Source: Glycine soja
Taxonomy: Eukaryota; Streptophyta; Magnoliopsida; Fabales; Fabaceae
Assembly (NCBI RefSeq): GCF_004193775.1
Contig: NC_041002.1
Span: forward strand, 5,009,261-5,073,260
Direction: 5' to 3'
DNA: 64,000 bases
Shown: piece by piece, positions 23,496 through 35,265 of the stretch
Numbering within the stretch: the first letter of the stretch is position 1
Layout of the letters: each line of letters begins with the position of its first letter
The notes under the pieces: model-generated
The model's database searches: none
Told to the model about the DNA's origin: nothing
The model's input: only the letters and a program-made list of their open reading frames with translations
Made by a program: the position numbers and the translations under genes

Positions 23496-24110
23496 GTTAG
23501 TCCCTATAGTTTTATTCAATTTTATATTTTGGTCCCTATAATTTATTGTTATGTATCAGCTCCTTTGTTTCAATCTGTTGAATTTTGGTCCCTGTCATTA
23601 GGTTTTAACCCATAAAGTTTATATTAGTCAAGGTATTGATCCCTAATTTTCATAAAGGTCTTGCTTGTGAGAGGAAGTTTTGGGTGGCGGCTGTCTTGCT
23701 CTTGGAGGGACTTCACCCAGACGGGAATTTGGTTGGGGGTGGATTGTATAGTGGTTTTTGTTGGTATTGGTATACAGGTTTTTTGTTGGATGTTGGGTGA
23801 GGGATGCTCTGTTGGTAGGATCAATGGGAGCTTTTTTAAGGACTCTGTTTTTGTACTTGATGTTGTGCAGTTCCCCTCCCACTCCTCGTGGGTATCCATC
23901 TGCACTTTCTATTAATAATATTTATATTTGCCTTCCAAAAAAACAAAATAAAGGTCCTCCTTATAGTTTCAAATTAGATATTGGTCACTGAAGGACCAAA
24001 ATCTAAATAAGTGAAACTATAGGGATCAAACTCAAAAAGAATAAACTATAGGGATCAAACTCAAAAAGAATAAAAAATTCAAATCAAGTGAAACTATAGG
24101 GATTATGTTT
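23496..24110. mobile_element. Repeat with inverted GTCCCTATAGTTT ends in intron 6
   Basis: The left part carries AGTCCCTATAGTTTT, TTTTGGTCCCTATAA and GAATTTTGGTCCCTGTC. The right part carries the inverse (GAAGGACCAAAATC, then GTGAAACTATAGGGAT three times). This suits a Mutator-like or related TIR element whose ends are arrays of such cores. At 24014-24072 a 29-bp unit is present twice in tandem. It ends 38 bp from the splice donor of exon 6. A LINE tail is inserted in its middle. Confidence 0.55.
23661..23947 (+). mobile_element. LINE 3' tail with 9-bp target duplication
   Basis: A 287-bp non-coding insert (TTGCTTGTGAGAGGAAG ... TTGCCTTCC then an A-rich tail) flanked by ATAAAGGTC at 23652-23660 and 23948-23956. 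It resembles the 3' UTR of plant L1-type LINEs. Removing it rejoins the host repeat. Confidence 0.65.
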
Positions 24111-26650
24111 ATTTTAACCAACAAGCAACAAATTGAAAGATTCTTACCATAGTAATATGATGACAGGATAGTGATGCATTCCATCGGCTGGAAAAGGAAA
24201 AACAAATCATCGAAGTACAAAGGAAGAAATAATCATGTTGAGTAATTTTAAACTTTGCACTAAAAGCTTGAGACAAAAGATAAGCATGCATATGTTTGTT
24301 CTATTAGAAGTCCAGCTAAACCAATTAACCAATAAGATGCAAACTAGCCGATTGATCAGTCTAATGCTGATAACGACTACAGTGACCCCACCTAAGTTAG
24401 GAAATAATTAAGTTGCAAAACATTTTAATGCTGACTTCGCCATTCACTAATAAGCATAAAAAGTATTAGAAATACCAATTTACATTTATGCACTTCACCC
24501 TTACACAAATATAAACAATTGTTGCCATATGAACATAATTTTTTGAAGGTAACGTATCAAGTGAGAACTTTTGTTTTTGTAAGAAAAAAGAATAAATATA
24601 AACCATTAGATTATATTGGAATGGTCAAGTCTCAAGATTGAAAATAAATGCACATGACTTTAAGTGACCATGTAAGCATTAACTAACTTCTAATCTTACC
24701 ATCCATATATGGTTGGATACACTATGAGCCAAATTTATAGTTCTCATTTTCTCACAATAAACATGAATTCTAACTTGATATGTGCCCTTTTTCCCTGAAA
24801 TATTCCTTCATACAAAAACCACCCTCAAAGTTAGCAATAAAAGCTTACAGGTGAATAATTTTAAGCTACATATTACTACAGAGAATTTCTTTTCCCTGAT
24901 ACATACATACAAATCTATATAAATCTTTCCCTCACCCACCCACCTTCCCTTTTCTCTTCTCCCATGGGTCTCTCTAGCTTTGCCCATGGCTTCTCCACAA
25001 AGTTAAAAAATAAAACAATAGTTGCAAGGAAAAATCTATAAATTCCTAAACCATGGATATCTATGTACATGATATGATCCAGGATTGAACATTAAATGAT
25101 GGGAAAAAAGAACAATGCCCAAGATGGATGAGATTTTCTAGTATACCATTACAAATATACCCTCTTTACGAGTAGGTAGTTACTCGAGCTTTGTCAACAT
25201 TTCATCGCCTTTAGTAACTTTTCCAAATATTGCATACTGCAAAGGGCATTCATCGGTATATCAATTGCAAAAATTGTGAGATATGAGTGAATGTTTTGCA
25301 ATGATATTGCAGTTATAGTTACCCAACCTTGCCATCAAGATGAGGGGCATCTCCAAGTAGTATTGAAAATGAAGATGAAGCACTGTCCGGATCATCATAT
25401 CTGCAAGAACAAATTTGCATACGTCAGGACCTCCAACAAAGGCTCAAACCAAAAGAATGGTTTCAGAAATTTAGGAGCAAAATAGTAATGAGAACTGTTA
25501 CATACTTACATATCTGATTACTCCTTAAAATCATGTGTCAAGATTATAAATTCTACAACACTCTAAATAAATATTAAATAATACCCTTCCCACTTAAGCA
25601 TAGAAAATAAAATTTGTTAAACCATATATAAATGCAACTTAATGACAAACAAAAAAGCGACAAGAATGACATGAAATCAAGAACTTAAGCAGAAAAAATG
25701 AAGCTACAGCCATCAGTTGCTGTCTAGAGAGACCTAACCTTCCCATGGAAAGAATACCCCGAACATGTTTGACTTCACTAAATTCACCAACAACAGTCTT
25801 TACAGCTTCCCTTCTTTGTTCCTCGTTCACTGGAGTCGATCTTTCATTTGCAACATCTGCTACTTGGGCCACGAATCCCTTATCCACCTAGGTATTGAAT
25901 TCAAAACCACTTACTCACAAAGCTATACAATACCCACCAATTTCATGAAACTCAATATTTACTAGCTTTGTTTCCAGAGAACAATACCCGAAAGAAATGG
26001 TTCGTGTTATAGCCTCCAAGTCGCACAAGCTTAAAAATGTGGTCAACAGTTTTGGATGCCACGGTTGGATAGAAACCAAATTCAATATCTCCATACTTTG
26101 TCTGCATCAAAAAACACAAGAACCTAAGTGGTACACACCATAAGCAACAAACAACAACAACAACAAATTGATATCAATTTGAGAAACAAGTTATCTAAAA
26201 GAAGCAAATTTCCCAAGCAAGACAGGATTTTTCACTGAATGAGCTACTTGATTCCAGTTTTCACTCATACCCAGAACACAAATATCTGGGATCTTCTCAA
26301 TCAACAACATGGGTATCCAAAGTTTGAACTTCTCTATTACTTAAGAACTTAACAGATAGAGATCATAGCTACAAGTCTACAACACTGAAACTGAAAGCAC
26401 TAAGCATATATGAAACTAAATTCAAGCTTTTACTGCAAATCCAAGCAATTATAAATGAAAACAAACAACAGAAAAGGATCAAACTTGATACAAATTTTCG
26501 CACAGAAAAACCTGAAAGACGACGCGGGTAAATCCTAGTTCGGGTTCCAGACCGGAAATTATAGATACCAAGGCCAGCAAAAAGCAACCTTTGATCCAAA
26601 AACTGAATCCTCGGATCCACATTTCGTCCAACGTTAGATTTAGCACCTTT

Positions 26651-26677
26651 TCAGCTCCTAAAATTAGAGTCAACCAT
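26651..26677 (-). other. Short upstream ORF in the cyclophilin leader
   Basis: ATG GTT GAC ... AGC TGA, eight codons, ending 28 bp before the main ATG. It would be inside the transcript leader if transcription starts upstream of 26677, and could lower translation. The transcript start is not known. Confidence 0.3.
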
Positions 26678-26679
26678 CT

Positions 26680-28096
26680 GAAATTCAGAAAACTAAAAAT
26701 TGGAAGTTTTCTCTGTTAGTGGTTTTTTGGTACCGTTTGCATCTTCTTCTTTTTTTTTTTTTTCTTCAGGAAATTCATCTTCCGGTTTTTGTTTATAAGA
26801 AAGTGGCGCAAACAATTTTCAAGCCCATGTTGGCCTGGGCTAATTAAGCCGAAAGAAAGTTTATCTTATGGCCCATGCTATACAAACAACCTCCCTTTTT
26901 CTATATACACTCCCATTTACTATAGTTTTTTAAATTCCCAAAACAAATCTTTTCTATCTCACATCACCCTTCACATCCCTAATTTTTTTATTTTGTGGAT
27001 AATAATTTATATAATGTAGTTATGATCCAATACATTAAGAAACTAGTTTCCATCATGTAAATTTTTTGGCAATATGGAAACTAGTTTTTGTAGTATAAAA
27101 TATTACATTATGAATACTATATTCCATAATATATTATATCATAACCACATTAAGAAAAAAAATTTCCATAGAGTATTTTTGTTAAAAAATTGTTTTAAAA
27201 GATAAGTGAGTGGTGCAAAGAAAAAAAAGTAAGTGCGAATAGCATCACCGCAGTTATTTATTTTGATTTAGTGCCAAAGAAAGTAGGCCTAACGTGAATT
27301 GGACTTTTTCTTCCTGTACTCCCTAAATTTGGGGTGTATGCTGAGATAAAAAAAAAAAACACCATAAGAGTATTTTGGGTTATTTTTATGAGGTGCGGGA
27401 AGTAAAATAGGGGATGCATGAGGCCGAAGTCCGTTAATAATAGCCACCTATAGGAATACTCCTTGGCCCGTGGGCCTTAGTCGAAATTGTGATTTTCAAG
27501 CGTTCAACGGAAAGAATAAAAAACAGCAGAGTCTTAAAAAAAATGATTTTAAGTGATATGCAATTCATCATTCATAGACCAAAAATATAGTGATACATAT
27601 TGGAATACGTTTTATAACTGAAGAAATAATATGTTCACATAAAGATTGTAAACCAAAATACATATTCGCTGGTAAGTTCCCAATAAAGAGTTCAAGACCC
27701 TTTTATAGAATATCCATTTCTCAATATTTTATTTTTATAATACCCACTTATTTGTTGTTGCAACTCCTTTTCTTTAAATATTTGCAGAAAATTACACAGG
27801 AGAAAGCCCATTCGTACAAAAATTGGAAGTTGGGAGACAATTACAAGTGATTATTATGATGAATGAGACTTTGGAAGGCAGAAAAGCAAATTATAGGTAC
27901 CTGACCCTTATAGGCCTAGCCTGAAATTTGGCACATGCTAATGTTTAGGTTCATCGTTTCCACATAGAAATGATAGTAACGTTGGGATTGGCTTCCTGAT
28001 TTTACTACTATAAAGCACTTTGTAAAAAAAAAAAAAAGTGTAGGATAAAAGAAGAACATTATGCACAATTACTCAAAATACCATTAGCATCAAAGT
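26680..28096. other. Cyclophilin promoter side and intergenic sequence
   Basis: 26749-26763 is a poly-T tract in or near the gene leader. The rest has no recognised gene. An A-rich run lies at 28024-28036. Confidence 0.4.
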
Positions 28097-28111
28097 CAAT
28101 CATTGTTACCA

Positions 28112-28852
28112 GCCTTTTTAATTTCAAGAATTGGAACCTTGTGCTTCTTTCCCGTATTCTGTGGGACTTTCATTATAAGAAAGATTCTTTATGGGTTCGG
28201 TGAGTTCACCATTACTATTTCAGAGGGAGTGATGTGTGGAATTACAATACTTCTTCATCAGATTCAGTTTTGATAAAGAAAATCATTCAAATAAGGGACT
28301 TTATTATCTTCAAAGAGCTAAGTACGGAAGAGGCCAAAAAGAGGATTCAATCTTGGAACATCAATGAACAATTGCTTGTTGGCAAAGTCTATGAATACAT
28401 TAGAGGTGTCAAGCCTACTGTTAGTTGGTGTTCTGTTATATGGAACCCAGCAATCCCCCCCTAAGATGTCTTTCATTTTATGGCTTGCTAAAAGGAACCG
28501 GCTGCTTACTCTTGACAAAGCTGCTTTTTTGAACAAGGATTCCCTCTGCCCTTTATGTTCAAATGAGGCTGAGTCAAATGCTCATTTGTTCTTTTCTTGC
28601 CGAAAATCTCTCTAAGTTTGGGCTCACATTCGTGATTTGGCTCCTTTTCGTAGGCGTTTCACTTCTTTGCAGCGTATTACTGATTCTTTAATTAGGAACA
28701 TATCCACATCAGGTGTTCAAGGAAAATTTCGTTGTCTGATTATAACAATTACAGTCTACTGCATCTGGCTGTCTAGGAACAAACTAATTTTTGAAGATTA
28801 TCAATTTTTTGTAATAGAAGTTATTAGCAAGATTAAGTTTTTTTTTGTATAG
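28112..28852 (+). pseudogene. LINE ORF2 C-terminus (zf-RVT domain)
   Basis: Reads NWNLVLLSRILWDFHYKKDS at the start, and later SWCSVIWN, SFILWLAKRNRLLTLDKAAF, and the zinc-binding motif CPLCSNEAESNAHLFFSC (C-X2-C, then H and C), as in the zf-RVT domain after plant LINE RT. Defects are a TGA at 28201-28203 where Trp is expected, a frameshift in the C7 run near 28455, and a TAA at 28613-28615. It is a dead fragment. Confidence 0.85.
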
Positions 28853-28992
28853 ACAAGCGCACCTGTTGCATTTGTTTTAGCATCTTGATATAGGTCTTCT
28901 TGTATTAGGGAGACTTTTGATTTTCTCTAATTGCAGAGTATGCCCCGTTTATTGTTGTATCATTTTGAGTTTAATATAATTTACATTTTTCC
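28112..28992 (+). mobile_element. 5'-truncated LINE with 15-bp target duplication
   Basis: The 881-bp insert is flanked by CAATCATTGTTACCA at 28097-28111 and 28993-29007, a perfect 15-bp direct repeat. It holds the C-terminal end of a LINE ORF2 and a 3' UTR ending TTTAATATAATTTACATTTT. The structure fits target-primed reverse transcription that stopped early. Confidence 0.93.
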
Positions 28993-29007
28993 CAATCATT
29001 GTTACCA

Positions 29008-29797
29008 AACTGTTCACTAAGCACAGGAGAAGACTACAACACAGTTTCCCCTCCCCTCTTCAAAGCTCTAGACAACAATATCCTTTTCAGAATATGCCAA
29101 TTCAACTTGGCAAATCTAAACCCAAACAAAATTCCTTGCGAGTAGATGTAGAATTTCTTCTATTAAGAAAAACAACGGGGGGAAGGGCATATGTGCCAAG
29201 TTTTAAAAGATTGTGCTTGTGTTCACATTTTGGCTACTAAATGAAAACTTTATTCGGTAATAAATTTTAAAAGATTGGCATTTTAGCACCTTTCTCAATC
29301 AATTGTAATTGCAATTTTGTTGTCCATCAAAAACAATTATATTCCTCTTTAAGCAGAACATGAACCTGATTCCACCTCTATTATTGTGGCCCAAAAGCCC
29401 AGCCCCATTGGGTAAACTTCAAAGTGTCTAATAATCCTTATCACTTGGGAGCCTTACTAGAACTTTACCTCTAAAATCATTAAATCAAGCAAATAAAATA
29501 TACTTTTCATGATTGGACATCAAGGGTTTACTTTATTTTACCTATTGATATAGTATATAATTTATGTGCTAATAATTCAAAACATAAAATGTACTAAGGA
29601 AAAAAAATCAATATGAAGTAATAAAATTAAGGATTTTATACTATTAGAAGAATACTTACAAAAATTAACAAAAGAATAACCTAGCTGATCCAGGAAAAAA
29701 AACCCTAAGGAAACATACTGTTAACTTTCACAGCTATAGTTCAAATTTTGAGTCAACATTTAAGAAAGCCATTTTCTAATATACGAAAGGATTATTC
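29008..29797. other. 790 bp, no gene seen
   Basis: AT-rich intergenic sequence between the LINE and the MITE. No frame or repeat was recognised. Confidence 0.5.
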
Positions 29798-30076
29798 AAA
29801 GAATTAATTCTTAGAATAGAATATATCATATCATAATTATTTACCATTTGCCATATACAATGTACATGTGTCCAATACATCCAATACATTGTAGTAGAAA
29901 TTATTAAAACAAATTTTTTTGTCAATTTTGAATCTTAGTTCAATTTTTTTAATAATGCTCCTCCTCTTGTAATAATTTAAACGATAAAGTATTGGGGACA
30001 TGTACATTGTACATTGTATATAGTAAATGATAAATAATAATGGTACGATGTATTATATTCTAAGAATTAATTCTTT
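29798..30076. mobile_element. MITE with about 80-bp inverted repeats
   Basis: The left arm (29799-29880) and right arm (about 29993-30075) are reverse complements with few changes. Both start AAGAATTAATTCTTAGAATA and share TATACAATGTACA. The roughly 110-bp centre does not code. The outermost 14 bases are themselves a palindrome, so the target duplication cannot be separated from the termini. Confidence 0.8.
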
Positions 30077-31777
30077 CTCCGAAACTTGTGTTTTACAAAG
30101 TGCTATATGGAGTCAACATAAACTACTGCATAAAGAAAAAATATTGGTAAGGGATAAATAATTATGATTTATTGTGTGCAAAGAATTAATTGAGCGCATA
30201 ACTTCCTCTACATTGTCTACAAGTTAATTTCAAATGGTAGGAAAATCAAAATGACTTTTCCTTTTTTTTGTTTGTTTGGAAAGATGGCGTGACCAAAACT
30301 AAGAGTACGTGTTACCCTATATTTTTCCTGGCAAGTATGGATAATGATGAAGGATTGTTGCTTAGTGATATAAATTCTCAATATTGTATAAATATTGTCT
30401 ATTGATGACATGCGATTTAACATGCTATAGGCTTTGACCTACATAAAGCCAAAGTTGAATAACCACAAGGAAGTTGAAGTTAATCAAAATCCAATTCGGG
30501 TTTGGAGGGCAGCAAAAATAAAATAATCTCATAAGTCACACAAACCCATGATGGGTATCACTTAGAAGTTCGAAGCAAAAGTTAATAACAAACTAATAGA
30601 GAGATTAGGGTGAATGTGAATTGAACCACCGTCATTTTCAAACACATTTTTTTACTAGTGCACCACTAAACCCAATCTTTTCATTTTACAATCAAATCTA
30701 AACATTAAGCATGTAACAATAATAATAATTAATTGAGGTGATTGCCGACCATTGATTCTAGAAGGAAAGATTAAATAATAATAATAATAATAATAAGAGA
30801 TTATCCAAAAACTGAAAAAGTAAAAGATTTTCAACTATTCACATAAACACACTTATCTTCACACATGTAGCCTCACCACAACTCCTTCTAAAACCCCAAC
30901 CTAACACATTCTCAATCAGAAAACGACCTCCTAAATTATTTTTTTAAATAAGAACTTTAAGAAGGGGCTATCATCCATGCAATTAAGTTTTCTTTTTGGT
31001 ACAAAATAGATATCATTATCCAAAATAATCAATCAATTTTTTTAACTTAATTAATCTCCCTAAAGGACTACTAACCACCAGAGTAGCCTCAATTTTTGGT
31101 TTACCTTGTTGAATTGGGCTAAGGTGAAATTTGAATTTGGGGTGGGCTTTTGAGAGCACCTTGTGTTGAGGTTGAGGCCATGTGGTGAAGCATAAAATGC
31201 AGGGAAAAATGGCTCCATGAGGGTGATGTTTAATAGTGTTAGGCATAGAATAGTGACAGAGATAGACCACTAATTAGTTGTCGGCCTTCAGTTTTAGAAA
31301 GAGTGGCATAATTGTGCGTGTAACGTTTCCAACTACCATGAACTTGCAACCTCAATTCCCACGCAATACATGCCCTCTCTACCTTGTTCATTCTTGGAAA
31401 AAAATTTCGATCTTTTGTTTATCGTGTGAAATAAATTTGTGTCTGGCTAGTGAAAGCTGTTTTATTGATTTCTTCTTTTAACTCAAATATGAATGGTACC
31501 AAATGTTTTGGTAATTAAGTCTCTTAATTAAGGTCTGGACTCGGATTATAACTTGAAGTATCATTTTATTCCAAAAATAGATTAACTCGATGAGAAGAGG
31601 ATTAGTTAGGTATCAAATAAGAAATCTTAGATACTTTCTCATTAGACAAAAAAAAATGAATAATGCATAATTAACTAAATTGAAAAAAAAAATCAATACA
31701 TATTGTTAAAAAAGGAAAATTAATAACATAAATTGTATATGACAAATGAAATTATATTGATGTTATTCACAACTTAT

Positions 31778-31779
<2 letters not shown>

Positions 31780-31812
<33 letters not shown>
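31780..31812. repeat. (TA)16 microsatellite
   Basis: Uninterrupted TA run. Shorter runs occur at 32952-32974 and 48290-48314. Confidence 0.95.
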
Positions 31813-31818
<6 letters not shown>

Positions 31819-32941
31819 GAAATTAACAAGCTTCTTTATTATAAAATATGTATTTTTTCAGGAATAAAAATTTATCTCCAAACATTTAATATAATTACAT
31901 ATTTAGTACACATACTCAAAATCTCTAGTTAATTTATACTAATATTAATCTCACACAAGTTGATTCATGTTCTCAATAATTTTAACAACCTTATTTACAT
32001 TAAATGAGGCTATCCAAAAAATACATAAATAATAAATCATACATACTTTTTCTTGATTTATTAGAACCGAAGACACAAGATTTACAATAACTCATGCAAC
32101 TAAAATAGACACTCTTAATAATCATACTCTCCCAATTAAGGTAAGTGATGTGAGACTTTTTAAAATAAAGTGTTTCATCTCTTTGGTTTTCAAACATTTT
32201 CTCAAAATGTATTTAAATAAAGGTAGCATGTTTACTAAAAAAATAGATTTTTTTTCTAAATTATCATTTTCACCCTTTTCAAAAAAAAACTTAATTATTA
32301 TAATTTTTAACAAACGTTTTTTAATTAAACAAGAAATTGAAACCTTTTGAAATCTTCTATATATATTTTTCCATTAAACCTTTTGAAATCTCGTTTTATT
32401 TCTTTATTTTTAATTATACACGTGCATGTATTTTTTTTAACTGTGCTGTCTATTCACTTTCTTCTCACATGGTCAATAAGTTTTTTCCTAATTAATATTT
32501 CTTAAAATGGTTTAAAAACTGCTTCAAAAAAAATGCTTTAAAAACTTTCTCAACTTTATTTAATTTTTTTTAAGGAGTGGCTCATACTAGACTTTATCAG
32601 AAAAAGAAAAGGAGGTTACAAAAGATAATAAAAAGATGTAGAACACATTTTTTGGAAATCAAACAAATAGGCACACATTTCGTATCAATGAAGCTGATGA
32701 AGGAGCTATTTTTACTAGATGTGGATAAGAGGGCAATAAGTAAACTAGATATAAAATGTTTATGTAAGACTTCAACTCAATATTCAGATATTTCCAAAGA
32801 GTTTGCCTTGACGTATTGTCTTTTATTTGTTCGTTTTTCTCACTAAAATATCCCATCTCTTAACCTAGCCAAGCTACCTTTTGAGGTTAGGATGAACCAA
32901 TCCAGATAACTCACTTATATGAATTACCGTTCCCTTCTTGA

Positions 32942-32974
<33 letters not shown>

Positions 32975-35211
32975 GTTATATTTCTTATCCACTTATTCTT
33001 GCGCTGTTGGCTTCATATCTTGTTGAATAAAAACAAAATTATAAATAAATAAAAACTGCATTGACGGCCATATTCAAATCTCTTTTTTAATATATGCATG
33101 TGCGTGTAATTGTCTTTTCGGGAAATAGAAAGAAAGAAATAAAATTATCAGATATAAGTTTCGTATTTTAAAAATATTAAGACTATTATAGTATTTTAAA
33201 TTTTATCTACTTGAATTTATATATCTAATGCTGATGAATTATGACATATTATATTACGCAAATAAAAGAGAGGGCCATCAGCACTCACTTTCTTAATTTT
33301 CCTCTATTACTCCACGCATCAATGAAAAGGCATATGCGCAAACTTCAATGGGTACAAAACAATTTCCCATTTAGCTTTCGTTTTCTTTTTCTTTTCCTTG
33401 AGTGAATCAATCACGCCATATATATACACACAAGTTATGAGCATGCAACTGGAAATTCTCTAAAAACAATCAAGAAAAAAGTTATTTTCATAAAAAGAGA
33501 GAGGAATAATACAATTCATTCCTCAATTGCCATCTAACTCATCAGCTACCATAAATTGAATAAAATTCAATGCCCCCCACCCTGTGTAATTCACCAAAGA
33601 TTCTCCATTGAAATAGATAATATTACCAAGCATGATTATGAGAGGTGGGTGCTGACCTTTCTCTTTATTATACTATTTTTTTAGGGTTCCAGTTAAGAGT
33701 GAGAAAGATTCTCAATGGAATGGAATCAACCCCAGCTTTAAACAAATTTTATTTATGAGGAAATGAAAAAAAAAATAAAGAATAAAAAAGGAAACCGTCC
33801 TAAATGGTTGTGGTTATTAAGATGCAAACGTTTTTGCAAGGTCATTTACAGCAACAAGAATAACAACAGCATGCATCTAATCTTTTCCACCTCCCGTATT
33901 TCTTTTCTTTTGAGAAACAAAAAGAATATAATTAAGAAGGGAAACGATTATATATATGGTGAGAAAGAAAAGCAATGGAACCTATAAGAAAAGGAAGGTA
34001 CAAGGGACAGCACTATCATAATTATGAGATTAACTGTTTAATATGTGTAATAAATATAACATAATTTCTACGCACTTGTAAAAAAATTTATTATCTCAAT
34101 CAATTAGAAATTATAGTTAATTTTTCTTTAAAAAAAGAAATTATAGTTAGTAGGATTTTTAAGTTAATTATTATAAAATCAATAAATTTATCATAAACAA
34201 AATAACAATGTAAAAAAAGTCTTAGCAACATATTCTTAAATACACTTTTTTAAAATACAAACATTAGTAATAATTAAAATTTATTAAAAATTACAAAATC
34301 ACAAGAGAAAGTCATTAAATGAAAATTAAGATTTACAAAAATTTGTAGGTTTCAAATAATTCTCACCAATAGTAAAAACAATGTGTTTAAAAGAGTTCAT
34401 AAAAAACGTGTATTCTTGAAATTTTTAATGTAAAAACCATTTACACTGTAAGTACAAATATTGTTTTCTCTAATAAATACACACACCAAATAAATCCGTA
34501 TTTAAGATCAAGTTATAAATGCGACACTATTTAATTTCCCTTGTGTTTTAATCTGAAGCTTGGTCACACACATTTTCAGTACTATCTTTTGCCGAATCCT
34601 TAATGGTACATGGTCGTTTTCAGGGTGAAAATTAGGGTGGTTTAAACGAACCATTTTGGGAGGGTGGGGTGTTCTCTCTTTGTACCAAAATAAGAGGGGT
34701 TTTGCTTTGGTTAGGCAAAATTCACGGATTTCTCACCCCCTCTTTATTATTTGTGAATAGGACATAAAGCTAATAACCATCTAACACAGCTAAGAAGACA
34801 CCACCACATAACATAACTCTCACACTGTGCATGACATGTATTTACATATTTATCAATTTGGTGTATTAATAATTAAATAAATAAATAAAAAATGGGAAAG
34901 TTGTGTGAGAGAGAGAGAGAGAGAGATGGAGACAAGGTTGAAGTGACGTTTGCCTAACTGTGTCGTTGTTCTCCTTGTAATTCTTCTTTCCTTTTTGTTT
35001 TTAATATTTTTAATTGACGAAATGATAAATATTCTTACTCCTTGTGGGAATGGAACAGGGATTGCACACAGAAGATAAGTAGGAATACGTCTCTTCAATA
35101 ATCAAATTGACCCCTTTGCGTTTGGCTTTTCCTAATGCTTATTATTGACTTGGTTGCTCTCAAACAAAGACACCCACCTTCCATTTCCAGCTTATTTTCT
35201 TTCTTTATTAG

Positions 35212-35264
<53 letters not shown>
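35212..35264. repeat. (TAA)18 microsatellite
   Basis: An ATA/TAA trinucleotide run of about 53 bp. It creates a false poly-Tyr frame on the minus strand. A shorter run of the same type is at 30774-30796. Confidence 0.97.

Positions 35265-35265
<1 letters not shown>

Larger units (their letters stand above)
21993..26622 (-). pseudogene. CYP23-type cyclophilin gene with one premature stop
   Basis: A peptidyl-prolyl cis-trans isomerase gene. Eight exons (minus): 26622-26512, 26101-25988, 25887-25739, 25400-25328, 25236-25147, 24187-24148, 22172-22090, 22013-21993. All introns have GT-AG ends and the reading frame is kept, giving 226 codons, the length I recall for Arabidopsis CYP23. Residues 1-24 are a hydrophobic signal peptide (KGCFLLALVSIISG), so it would enter the secretory pathway. 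The cyclophilin fold follows (HFFRVDKGFVAQ, SFSILLGDAPHLDGKYAIFGKV). The catalytic Arg of HFFR is present, and His stands where human CypA has Trp121. Codon 168 in exon 5 is TAA (25183-25181) where relatives have Glu. This would cut off the last strand of the domain and the C-terminal tail. The last exons still match relatives (ITILSSYYY, then CFP-stop). It is either a young pseudogene, a null allele, or a 167-residue protein. Confidence 0.9.

Noticed and set aside
25147..25184. Alternative donor (GA|GTAACT at 25183) that would splice out the exon 5 stop
   Set aside because: The shorter exon leaves exon 6 out of frame and loses conserved residues (LPTRKEGIFVM) that are still encoded in place, so the longer exon with a stop is the better model.
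31016..31270. 84-residue minus-strand frame, possible small secreted protein
   Set aside because: No recognisable motif, no clear splice or promoter context, and the length is within chance for this composition; kept only as a remark in the intergenic entry.
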